From Streptomyces longisporoflavus (GTDB taxonomy: Bacteria; Actinomycetota; Actinomycetes; Streptomycetales; Streptomycetaceae): DNA of 64,000 nucleotides. The stretch covers positions 62,001-126,000 of the forward strand of contig NZ_BMTR01000010.1 in NCBI RefSeq assembly GCF_014649775.1. Direction: 5' to 3'. Every line of letters begins with the position of its first letter. Position 1 is the first letter of the stretch. Below, in pieces: positions 42,001 to 48,853 of the stretch. The notes under the pieces are model-generated. The model saw nothing but the letters and a program-made list of their open reading frames with translations, did not search any database and was not told the origin of the DNA. A program made the position numbers and the translations under genes.

Positions 42001-43496
42001 CTCAGGCAGCGGCCCAGACACGGGCCGCGCAGCCGCTGCCCGCCGAGGCCGCGCCCGGCGACCCCAACTCGACGCAGGGGCGCTCCATCAGCGTGCGCAC
42101 GCTCGGGCAGGGTGTGCCGTTCGGCCAGCAGATCACCGAGCAGCAACAGCAGCGTCGGCGGGGACTTCAGCAGGGCCAGGGGCAGGGGCAGGCTCCGGCT
42201 GCGGCCCCGCAGAGTCCGCAGGCCCCGCAGTCTCCGCTCCCCCCGCAGGCGCCCCCGCCTCCGGCTCCAGCCCCAGCTCCGCAAGCATCTGCCCCCGCAC
42301 CGGGACCCGCGCCCGCGACCGTACCGGACGCGCCGCAGTCCACCGCGGCCCCGCTGCCGGAGCCGGCACCGGCGCCGCCCGCGGCTCCGGCGCAGTCGCA
42401 CACTCTCGGTGGGTCCGTCAGCGGCTCGGGGCGTAGGCGCAGGCTGTCCACTCCCCCTGGCTCAGCGGGGTCCGCGGCGTCCGCGGGCTCCGCAGGCCCC
42501 GCTGACTCCGCAGGCGACGACCGCCCCGAGACCGCTGCCCGTCCGCACCCTCAGGCGCAGTCCCAGGCGCAGGCCCACACGCAGGCCCACATGCCGGGGC
42601 AGACGCCGGGTCAGCCACAGTCACGTATCGCGTCCTCCTCTGAGGGCGCGGGCCGCTCGTACGCGATCGGTGCGCCGGACGAGGACGCCGATGAAGGCCC
42701 GGAGCCGCTGGACGGCCCCGGCGGCGCGGTCGAGGTCGCCAACCGGCCCCAGCCGCAGCCCATGGACGACGAACTGCCGCCCGAGCCGCTGGACAACCCG
42801 CGCCGTCTGCTCGTCTGGCCCGCGCCCGACGTCACCACGCAGCAGGCGCTGAGCGACCGCGGCTACCGTCCCGTCATCGTGAACTCCCGCGAGGAGGTCG
42901 ACGCGCAGATCGCGGCGTTCCCCGCGGCGCTGTTCGTGGACCCGCTGACCGGGCCGATCACGCGTACGGCCCTGCAGTCGCTGCGCACGGCCGCCGTTGC
43001 CGCCGAGGTGCCCGTACTCGTCACGGCGGGGCTCGGTCAGGCGACGCGCGAGGCCGCGTACGGTGCCGATCCCGCCGTACTCCTGAAGGCCCTCGCGCCC
43101 CGCGACAGCGAGCAGCACCCGCCGCGCGTCCTGCTCATCGAGGAGCACGAGGAGATCGCGTTCGCCCTGACCGCGACGCTGGAACGGCGTGGCATGCAGG
43201 TCGCACGGGCCGAGAGCGACGCGGACGCGGTGACGCTCGCGGCGCAGATGCGGCCGAACCTGGTGGTGATGGACCTGATGCAGGTACGCCGCCGCAGGGC
43301 CGGAATCATCGACTGGCTGCGCGCGAACGGCCAGTTGAACCGCACTCCGCTCGTCGTCTACACCGCCGCCGTCGACGAGACGGAGCTGCCCCGGCTCGCG
43401 GCGGGGGAGACGGTGCTGTTCCTCGCGGAGCGCTCGACGAGCGGCGAGGTGCAGGACCGGATCGTGGACCTGCTGGCGAAGATCGGCACGAACTAG
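39060..43496 (+). CDS. PAS-PAS pseudo-histidine-kinase with long disordered linker and two receiver-like domains
   Basis: A 1,478-residue cytoplasmic protein, start GTG 39060 after GGGAGGAAG. Residues 8-130 and 145-270 are PAS domains (AILDALPDALVLVNANGTVVNAN; MILRAAAEGVVGTDTEGRVVLVN). Residues 275-355 are a Glu/Arg/Ala coiled coil. Residues 355-420 align with the HisKA dimer helix, but the H-box reads LGSSLRGPL with Ser in the His position. The ATPase-like part lacks a clear N-box and G1 box. Residues 580-1240 are Pro/Ala/Gly-rich with six GRRR motifs. Two receiver-like domains follow (1248-1350, with VDP and LLKAL; 1356-1478, with VVMDLM but EE for DD and no Lys). It is probably a scaffold or pseudokinase. 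Confidence 0.9.
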   Translation: MSSRPSRGAARLAAILDALPDALVLVNANGTVVNANAIALEAFETPGTALVGRGLLDLLPEFDSRLIPGSMRRPDSIDERGRTKPKRMIARRTDGTEFPVEVTSSNLEDIRDAYDNYGYTGNELLMLVVRDLSGAVDTEAELARSQRQTEMILRAAAEGVVGTDTEGRVVLVNPAAAQILGFRASDLGGQELHHLVLHSRADGEPFPYEESPLADTLRSGRKHRVRGQVLWSKSGERVAVDLTTAPVRDGDQLVGAVMTFTDRRPYDALAEEHQAALEQHAQEMQAATERRAEELRAATERHAAELAALAEQRAEEIAAEQERYAALAEREKDRFEELVESEKTRYDALAARHEQLLAVLGSSLRGPLDELRRELSALAADDAGQLWPEANQVLHHLSAGYARITTLVDNVLGFQLLDSGTEQLSRVNVMLDAVVASGVEGAIELIGPGRAQFAVHAPPIEVEVDPGRLATALAHLVADVAGIDATGNARAGVAPAAVPAGGYVDSTVVVAAAQRGEVVRIEVRGPYAGGDPVHEPIVRGIVRAHGGVLQTHEVPGMSGSAYVLEVPIGAGGGAVAAASAPVPAPEVTGGVGGSAETGGSVGSSVGGSVGSSVVVPAQASPATGGGRRRARRAAGPSVDSFLESSVSGEDGAGGGVSPSGTGRRRGRRAAEAAEATETAGAAGTVGTAEAQIAASAEVPGATEGAQVSGGTGRRRGRPSAAEGSAAAGSVGSVVTAAEHAAGSAALGATVPPQGVPVPAGGVAPAAGQRAQRGDDQLALPPALPSGGVGSAVAVAGDTGEGDGEGSQRPTGRRRRALAAAKERAAAEEAPSGRVFALPPASADQDDTGRHEAALHEAAPHHPADDHTPPQPHPAQAPTGRRRSRPVPGAPAVPGTPGAPGVPGAPAAPGVPEAPASGPAAAPAPAPAPAPAPAAGTAAQETPAAGTPSQATTYAEGTPARGVHTPGRGVALPPERGTRAAAQAAAQTRAAQPLPAEAAPGDPNSTQGRSISVRTLGQGVPFGQQITEQQQQRRRGLQQGQGQGQAPAAAPQSPQAPQSPLPPQAPPPPAPAPAPQASAPAPGPAPATVPDAPQSTAAPLPEPAPAPPAAPAQSHTLGGSVSGSGRRRRLSTPPGSAGSAASAGSAGPADSAGDDRPETAARPHPQAQSQAQAHTQAHMPGQTPGQPQSRIASSSEGAGRSYAIGAPDEDADEGPEPLDGPGGAVEVANRPQPQPMDDELPPEPLDNPRRLLVWPAPDVTTQQALSDRGYRPVIVNSREEVDAQIAAFPAALFVDPLTGPITRTALQSLRTAAVAAEVPVLVTAGLGQATREAAYGADPAVLLKALAPRDSEQHPPRVLLIEEHEEIAFALTATLERRGMQVARAESDADAVTLAAQMRPNLVVMDLMQVRRRRAGIIDWLRANGQLNRTPLVVYTAAVDETELPRLAAGETVLFLAERSTSGEVQDRIVDLLAKIGTN

Positions 43497-43506
43497 TCCT
43501 CGGAGC

Positions 43507-43545
43507 AGGCCTGACAGCGGCGTATCGCACGCTGCTGTCAGGCCT
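43507..43545. terminator. Bidirectional terminator between convergent genes
   Basis: AGGCCTGACAGC (43507-43518) pairs perfectly with GCTGTCAGGCCT (43534-43545). Confidence 0.8.
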
Positions 43546-43551
43546 CTCGCG

Positions 43552-45201
43552 TCAGAGCTTCGTGACGTCCAGCTCCCCGGCCGCGTACTGCTTGCGCAGC
43601 ACCTTCTTGTCGAACTTGCCGACGCTCGTCTTCGGCACCGCCGGCACGATGGCCCAGCGCTCGGGCAGCTGCCACTTGGCGATGGTGCCCGAGAGGAAGT
43701 CGCGCAGGGCGGCGTAGTCGAGGGTCGAGTCCTCCTTCAGCACGACCGTCGCGAGCGGGCGTTCGCCCCACTTGTCGTCGGGTACGGCGACGACCGCCGC
43801 CTCAGCGACCTCCGGGTGGGCCATGATCGCGTTCTCCAGCTCGACGCTGGAGATCCACTCGCCGCCCGACTTGATGACGTCCTTCGCGCGGTCGGTGAGC
43901 GTCAGGAAGCCGTCGGCGCTGATCACGCCGACGTCGCCGGTCTTCAGCCAGCCGTCCTCGCTGAACTTGTCCTCGGGCTTGAGGTCCTCGCCCGCCGCGC
44001 CGCCGTAGTAGGCGCCCGCGATCCACGGTCCGCGGACCTCCAGCTCGCCCGCCGACTCGCCGTCCCACGGCAGGTGTTCGCCGCCGGGTCCGACGAGGCG
44101 TGCCTCGACGCCGGTCGGGAAACGGCCCTGGGTGAGGCGGTAGGCGAACTCCTCGTCCGTGCCGAGGGCCTTGGCCGGCGGACGGGCGACCGTGCCGAGC
44201 GGGGAGGTCTCCGTCATGCCCCAGGCGTGGCAGACCCGCATGCCCAGCTTGTCGAACGCCTCCATCAGGGAGGGCGGGCAGGCCGAGCCGCCGATGGTGA
44301 CCTGGCCCAGCGAGCTGACGTCGCGCGGCTTCGCGGAGAGTTCGGCGAGCAGGCCCTGCCAGATGGTGGGGACCGCGGCGGCGTGCGTGGGCCGCTCCGT
44401 CTCGATCATCTCGGCGAGCGGGGCGGGTTGCAGGAAACGGTCCGGCATCAGCATGTTCACGCCGGTCATCAGGGTCGCGTGCGGCAGGCCCCAGGCGTTG
44501 ACGTGGAACTGCGGTACGACGACGAGCGTGGTGTCCGCGTCCGTCAGGCCCATGGACTCGCTCATGTTGACCTGCATGGAGTGCAGGTAGATGGAGCGGT
44601 GGGAGTAGACGACGCCCTTGGGGTCGCCGGTGGTGCCGGAGGTGTAGCACATGGCGGCGGCCGTGCGCTCGTCGAGCTCGGGCCAGTCGTAGGCCGTGGG
44701 CTTGGCGGCGATCAGGTCCTCGTACTCGTGCACCTGAGCCTGTATCCCGGCCAGCGGCGAGCGGTCGCCGGGGCCCGAGACGATCAGGTGCTCGACGGTC
44801 GGCAGCTGCGGGAGGAGGGGTGCCAGCAGCGGGATGAGGGAGCCGTTGACGATGATGACGCGGTCGGCCGCGTGGTTCACGATCCAGGTCAGCTGGTCGG
44901 CGGGCAGCCGGAGATTGAGGGTGTGCAGTACGGCGCCCATACAGGGGACCGCGAAGTAGGCCTCGACGTGCTCGGCGTTGTTCCACATGAACGTGGCCAC
45001 GCGCTCGTCGCCGTCGACCCCGAGGTCCTCGCGCAGCGCGTGCGCCAGCTGGGCGGCGCGTTCACCGATCTCACGGAAGCTGCGGCGCTGCGGAGCGGCT
45101 TCGCCGGTCCATGTCGTGACCTGCGACGACCCGTGCACGGTCGTCCCGTGCCGGAGGATGCGGGTGACGGTCAGTGGTACGTCCTGCATCGTGCTCAGCA
45201 C
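43552..45201 (-). CDS. Long-chain acyl-CoA synthetase (FadD-type)
   Basis: A 549-residue adenylate-forming enzyme activating fatty acids to acyl-CoA. GTG 45201 is chosen for the GGGAGG box 5-7 nt upstream and the MLSTMQDVPL start known from relatives. AMP-binding motif YTSGTTGDPKG near residue 187, WGMTETSP near 330, the hinge GDVGVISADGFLTLTDRAKDVIKSGGEWISS, and the C-terminal Lys in TSVGKFDKK are all present. A perfect 16-bp palindrome lies 87 bp upstream and may be the operator of a TetR-type lipid regulator. It could supply acyl-CoA to the dehydrogenase cassette at 47-52 kb, though it is transcribed separately. Confidence 0.94.
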   Translation of the reverse strand: MLSTMQDVPLTVTRILRHGTTVHGSSQVTTWTGEAAPQRRSFREIGERAAQLAHALREDLGVDGDERVATFMWNNAEHVEAYFAVPCMGAVLHTLNLRLPADQLTWIVNHAADRVIIVNGSLIPLLAPLLPQLPTVEHLIVSGPGDRSPLAGIQAQVHEYEDLIAAKPTAYDWPELDERTAAAMCYTSGTTGDPKGVVYSHRSIYLHSMQVNMSESMGLTDADTTLVVVPQFHVNAWGLPHATLMTGVNMLMPDRFLQPAPLAEMIETERPTHAAAVPTIWQGLLAELSAKPRDVSSLGQVTIGGSACPPSLMEAFDKLGMRVCHAWGMTETSPLGTVARPPAKALGTDEEFAYRLTQGRFPTGVEARLVGPGGEHLPWDGESAGELEVRGPWIAGAYYGGAAGEDLKPEDKFSEDGWLKTGDVGVISADGFLTLTDRAKDVIKSGGEWISSVELENAIMAHPEVAEAAVVAVPDDKWGERPLATVVLKEDSTLDYAALRDFLSGTIAKWQLPERWAIVPAVPKTSVGKFDKKVLRKQYAAGELDVTKL

Positions 45202-45287
45202 GGCGTCCTCCCGGTGGGCGCGCGGCATTCATCCGGGGCGGCTCCCGAATGACCTACCTGGCAGTAGGGCTCGCCAGATTCTTGCCG

Positions 45288-45303
45288 CATACCGCACGGT
45301 ATG
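45288..45303. promoter_or_regulatory. Perfect palindrome upstream of the acyl-CoA synthetase gene
   Basis: CATACCG-CA-CGGTATG is a 16-bp palindrome at -87 to -102 from the GTG at 45201. Its size fits a TetR-family operator. Confidence 0.6.
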
Positions 45304-45322
45304 TCACTAGGCCGGGAGAAGA

Positions 45323-45388
45323 AAGGTCCGGCGGAGCGGCCAGGATCACCGGGCCAAGGTCCGGCGGAGCTGCCGCGATCACCGGACC
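45323..45388. repeat. Imperfect 33-bp tandem duplication at the end of the sigma factor gene
   Basis: Two units of 33 bp begin AAGGTCCGGCGGAGC and end with ATCACCGG; they differ at about five positions. The second overlaps the last codons of the sigma factor gene at 45379. Confidence 0.8.
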
Positions 45389-45942
45389 GGCGTGAGCTCC
45401 GGGTCCTCGCGCAGTTTGCCGAGCGCCCGCGAGACCGCGCTCTTGACGGTGCCGATGGAGACCCCGAGCACCTCGGCGGTCTGTGCCTCGCTGAGATCCT
45501 CGTAGTACCGCAGGACGACCATCGCCCGCTGCCGCGCGGGCAGCTTCATGATCGCGCGCCACATCGCGTCCCTGAGCACCTGCTGCTCGGCCGGATCCGC
45601 GACCGGCGTCACCTCGGGCTCGGGCAGCTCGTCGCACGCGAACTCGTCGACCTTGCGCTTGCGCCACTGCGAGGTCCGGGTGTTCAACAGGGCCCGGCGC
45701 ACATAGCCGTCGAGCGCCCGGTGGTCCTGGATCCGGTCCCACGCCACATAGGTTTTGGTGAGGGCCGTCTGCAGCAGATCCTCGGCATCGCTGGGATTCG
45801 CGGTCAGCGAGCGCGCGGTGCGCAGCAACACGGGCTGCCGTGCCCGTACGTACGACGCGAACGACGGATACGCCGAAGGACTCGCTGTCCGCGTCGCGGC
45901 CTTCGATGCGCTGGTGCACACCGGCACCATGGATACGGTCAT
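45379..45942 (-). CDS. SigE-family ECF RNA polymerase sigma factor
   Basis: A 187-residue ECF sigma factor of the SigE group of Streptomyces. Region 2 is LRTARSLTANPSDAEDLLQTALTKTYVAWDRI, with the joining segment DGYVRRALLNTRTSQWRKRKVDEFACDELPEPE, and region 4 is LPARQRAMVVLRYYEDLSEAQTAEVLGVSIGTVKSAVSRALGKLRE. No anti-sigma gene is adjacent, as is common for this group. A TAGCGT hexamer 6 nt before ATG 45942 suggests a leaderless start. It lies between the DUF1906 gene and the acyl-CoA synthetase on the same strand. Confidence 0.92.
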   Translation of the reverse strand: MTVSMVPVCTSASKAATRTASPSAYPSFASYVRARQPVLLRTARSLTANPSDAEDLLQTALTKTYVAWDRIQDHRALDGYVRRALLNTRTSQWRKRKVDEFACDELPEPEVTPVADPAEQQVLRDAMWRAIMKLPARQRAMVVLRYYEDLSEAQTAEVLGVSIGTVKSAVSRALGKLREDPELTPVR

Positions 45943-45948
45943 GGCTCC

Positions 45949-45954
45949 ACGCTA
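45949..45954 (-). promoter_or_regulatory. -10 hexamer TAGCGT, leaderless start of the SigE-family gene
   Basis: On the minus strand TAGCGT ends exactly 6 nt before ATG 45942. No Shine-Dalgarno is present. Confidence 0.45.
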
Positions 45955-46059
45955 GAAGCGCCCCCTACTTCAGCGGATCGGCCGCAGGTCCCTAAGCCAT
46001 GTCCGCCTCAGGTTGTACGCCGGGTGGTAGCCCCACCTCCTGAAGGTGGAGGAGGCGGA

Positions 46060-46107
46060 GCACACCCCTGAGGGTTCATCCCTGAGGGGCGTGCCCGAGG
46101 GGTGTGC
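46060..46107 (-). terminator. Likely terminator of the DUF1906 gene
   Basis: GCACACCCCT (46060-46069) pairs perfectly with AGGGGTGTGC (46098-46107), enclosing a smaller GAGGG-CCCTG repeat. The surroundings are full of short CCCTGAGGGG-like repeats. Confidence 0.5.
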
Positions 46108-46159
46108 CCGAGGACGGGGCTGAGGGCGTGCCCGAGAGGGCCGCGCTGTGCCGCCGCTC

Positions 46160-47152
46160 CTAACTGATCCTGGCCACCGGCGCGTGCACGAGGTTCCGGT
46201 CGATCTTCAGTGTGCGTCCGCCGTGCTTCTCCTTCACGTTCCCCGCGTACTGGTGGATGCGCCGCTCCTGCCACGCGTTCTTCCGCAGCACGGGCTCGTT
46301 GTACAGGCTCGGCCGCTTGTGCCAGCGCGCGAACCAGATCACCGACGGCAGGTCCCTCACCCCGGCCCGCCGCGCCGTCTCCATGTGCCGTACGCCGAAG
46401 TTCGCGCTGCTGTAGAACCCCGGTACGTAGCCGGACCCGCGCACCTCGCGGTTCCAGGCCCGCACGAAGGCCAGGGTGGTCTTTCCGCACTCCACCTGGC
46501 GGTAGTTGTACGCCTCCATGTCCAGATAGAGCGGGCTGCCCGCCCGCATCCCGAACGACTTCGCCCTCTTTACCGCGTCACGTCCCTCCCGGGTCCCCTG
46601 CTGCACGGGGTAGCGCCCCATGCGCACGTGCTTCTTGTTCTTCGAGATGACACAGGGGGACTGCGAACCGACGTACAGCGGCAGCACCTTCCACCCCTGG
46701 CCCCGCACCGCGCGCATCCACCCGTGGCTCAGGTGCGGCTGGCGCGGGCAGGCCCGGCCGCGGCCGCCGAAGTAGACGCCGACCGCTTTGTAGTCGGAGG
46801 ACGACCAGCGGCGCATCGTGTCGACGGACGGGGCGAGGCAGGTGTCGAAGGCCCGGCCACGGAAGAGCGAGACGCCTGCCGCCTTATCGCCGGCACGATC
46901 GCCTGCTGTCGTTCCGGCCGGGCTTTCGGCCGTGGTCCCGGCTGCGCTTCCGGCTCCGGCGCTGGCTCCGGCGCTGGCTCCTGCGCTGGCTCCTGCGCTT
47001 CCTCCGGCACCGGCCCTCGTACCGGGTTCGGCCTTCGTCACGCGGCCCTCGGCCCCGGGTCTGCCCACGGCGCCCGTCGGCGGTACGGCCACGGCGAGCG
47101 TGACCAGGGTGGTGGAGAGGACGAATCCCATCATCAGCTTTTGGCATCGCAT
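46160..47152 (-). CDS. Secreted DUF1906 glycoside-hydrolase-like protein
   Basis: A 330-residue exported protein. Residues 1-29 are a signal peptide (LMMGFVLSTTLVTLAVAVPPTGAVG), followed by an Ala/Gly/Ser repeat (AGASAGASAGASAG) linker to about residue 95. The rest is the Rv2525c/DUF1906 type TIM-barrel: GRAFDTCLAPSVDTMRRWSSSDYKAVGVYFGG, WKVLPLYVGSQSP, GSPLYLDMEAYNY with the acidic pair D and E, FVRAWNREVRGSGYVPGFYSS, RRIHQYAGN, and IDRN. The fold is related to GH25 lysozymes, and a role in cell-wall remodelling is likely. Start ATG 47152 has no clear Shine-Dalgarno. The ltp2-like gene ends 52 bp upstream on the same strand. Confidence 0.88.
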   Translation of the reverse strand: MRCQKLMMGFVLSTTLVTLAVAVPPTGAVGRPGAEGRVTKAEPGTRAGAGGSAGASAGASAGASAGAGSAAGTTAESPAGTTAGDRAGDKAAGVSLFRGRAFDTCLAPSVDTMRRWSSSDYKAVGVYFGGRGRACPRQPHLSHGWMRAVRGQGWKVLPLYVGSQSPCVISKNKKHVRMGRYPVQQGTREGRDAVKRAKSFGMRAGSPLYLDMEAYNYRQVECGKTTLAFVRAWNREVRGSGYVPGFYSSANFGVRHMETARRAGVRDLPSVIWFARWHKRPSLYNEPVLRKNAWQERRIHQYAGNVKEKHGGRTLKIDRNLVHAPVARIS

Positions 47153-47204
47153 ACGTTGAGTGAAGAGCCCGGCGCTCCCGTTCCGGGCGGGACACGCGAC
47201 GCGT

Positions 47205-48371
47205 TCAGCCGTCCGCCGCCAATATCAACCCCGATGTGGGGACACCGGTGCCCGCCGTGACGAGTGTGCGCGCCGCTCCCGGTATCTGGTTCACGGATGT
47301 GCCGCGCACCTGTCGGACCGCTTCCGCTATGCCGTTCATCCCGTGCAGATACGCCTCCCCGAGCTGCCCTCCGTGCGTGTTCAGCGGCAGCATCTCCCCG
47401 GCCACGAAGTCCGCCGCCTCGCCGGGCCCGCAGAAGCCGAACTCCTCCAGCTGCATCAGCACGAACGGAGTGAAGTGGTCGTAGAGAATGCCCACGTCGA
47501 TGTCGCCGGGCGCGAGACCCGAACTCCGCCACAGCTGCCGTGCCACCACGCTCATCTCCGGCAGCCCGCTCAGATCGTCGCGGTAGAAGCTGGTCATCTG
47601 CTCCTGCGCCCGACCCGCGCCCTGCGCCGCCGCGGTGATGACCGCCGGCGGCTTCGGCAGGTCGCGGGCCCGCTCCACGCTCGTCACGACGATCGCCTGG
47701 CCGCCGTCGGTCTCCTGGCAGCAGTCCAGGAGCCGCAGGGGTTCGACGATCCAGCGCGACGCGGCGTGCTCGGCGAGGGTGATCGGCTTCCCGTGGAAGT
47801 ACGCCGCGGGGTTGGTCGCCGCGTACTTCCGGTCGGTGACCGCCACGTGGCCGAAGACATCGGGGGTGAGGCCGTAGGTGTGCAGATAGCGCTGGGCCGC
47901 CATGGCCACCCAGGACGCGGGCGTCAGCAGGCCGAACGGCAGGGCCCAGCCGAGCGCCGCGCCCTCCGCCGACGGCTCCCGGTGCTGGACGCCCGAGCCG
48001 AAACGCCGGCCCGACCGCTCGTTGAACGCGCGGTAGCAGACGACGACCTCGGCCACGCCGGTCGCCACCGCCAGCGCCGCCTGCTGGACGGTCGCGCAGG
48101 CCGCGCCTCCGCCGTAGTGGACCCGCGAGAAGAACGAGAGCTCTCCGATACCGGCCGCCTGCGCGACGGTGATCTCCGGGTTCGTGTCCATCGTGAACGT
48201 GACCATGCCGTCCACGTCGGCGGGGCCGAGACCGGCGTCCGCGAGCGCGAGGCCGACCGCCTCCACGGCGAGTCTGAGCTCACTGCGCCCCGAGTCCTTG
48301 GAGAACTCGGTGGCCCCGATACCCACGACGGCGGCCTTTCCGCCGAGACGGTCACGCGCGCCGGCGCTCAT
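47205..48371 (-). CDS. ltp2: Ltp2-like thiolase-fold aldolase
   Basis: A 388-residue thiolase-fold protein. Stretches such as AAVVGIGATEFSKDSGRSELRLAVEA, FTMDTNPEITVAQAAGIGELSFFS, HYGGGAACATVQQAALAVATGVAEVVV, YDHFTPFVLMQLEEFGFCG and THGGQLGEAYLHGMNGIAEAVRQ agree closely with mycobacterial Ltp2 as I remember it. Ltp2 does not make or break thioester C-C bonds like a normal thiolase; with the DUF35 partner ChsH2 it performs retro-aldol cleavage of the steroid side-chain CoA ester. The start overlaps the MaoC stop (ATGA). It is the last gene of the cassette. Confidence 0.85.
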   Translation of the reverse strand: MSAGARDRLGGKAAVVGIGATEFSKDSGRSELRLAVEAVGLALADAGLGPADVDGMVTFTMDTNPEITVAQAAGIGELSFFSRVHYGGGAACATVQQAALAVATGVAEVVVCYRAFNERSGRRFGSGVQHREPSAEGAALGWALPFGLLTPASWVAMAAQRYLHTYGLTPDVFGHVAVTDRKYAATNPAAYFHGKPITLAEHAASRWIVEPLRLLDCCQETDGGQAIVVTSVERARDLPKPPAVITAAAQGAGRAQEQMTSFYRDDLSGLPEMSVVARQLWRSSGLAPGDIDVGILYDHFTPFVLMQLEEFGFCGPGEAADFVAGEMLPLNTHGGQLGEAYLHGMNGIAEAVRQVRGTSVNQIPGAARTLVTAGTGVPTSGLILAADG

Positions 48372-48853
48372 GCCGCGCCTCCTGCCGACGGCCCGTCCGG
48401 AACCGGAACCGGAACCGGGATCGCCTCGCCCGGAACAGTGACCGTGACCGTGCCGGTGACGTGCTTGCCGATGGCGTTGGCCCCGACCACCCTGACCGTG
48501 GCCGTGTCGCCGTCGACCTCCTCCACGGAGCCGGTCAGCACCATCGTGTCCCCCGGATAGTTGGGAGCCCCCAGGCGGATCGCCACCTTGCGCAGGATCG
48601 TCCCGGGGCCGAAGTGATCCGTGATGTACCGGCCGACCAGGCCGTTCGTGGTCAGGATGTTCATGAAAATGTCGGGGGAGCCCTTCTCCCGCGCGGCCAC
48701 CGCGTCGTGGTGCACGTCCTGGTAGTCCCGCGAGGCGATCGCACCGGAGACGATCAGCGTCCGGGTGACCGGGATGGTGAGCTCCGGCAACTCGTCACCC
48801 ACCTTCACGTTCTCTCCTACGGCGGCTCCGCCGGAATCCCGTCTCCCCGTCAT
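48368..48853 (-). CDS. chsH1: MaoC-like enoyl-CoA hydratase subunit, ChsH1-like
   Basis: A 161-residue hot-dog fold protein starting at ATG 48853. After a short leader, VKVGDELPELTIPVTRTLIVSGAIASRDYQDVHHD contains the catalytic Asp/His pair (RDYQDVHHD), followed by SPDIFMNILTTNGLVGRYITD and RLGAPNYPGDTMVLTGSV. This matches ChsH1, the catalytic half of the ChsH1-ChsH2 heterotetramer that hydrates the side-chain enoyl-CoA. A Pro/Val tail (AIPVPVPVPDGPSAG) is an addition. Overlaps by ATGA with both neighbours. Confidence 0.85.
   Translation of the reverse strand: MTGRRDSGGAAVGENVKVGDELPELTIPVTRTLIVSGAIASRDYQDVHHDAVAAREKGSPDIFMNILTTNGLVGRYITDHFGPGTILRKVAIRLGAPNYPGDTMVLTGSVEEVDGDTATVRVVGANAIGKHVTGTVTVTVPGEAIPVPVPVPDGPSAGGAA

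Noticed and set aside
38346..42401. A 1,351-codon open frame on the minus strand opposite the pseudo-kinase gene
   Set aside because: Arg/Pro-rich, without domains, and antisense to a gene with clear PAS domains. Long antisense frames are expected in high-GC DNA.
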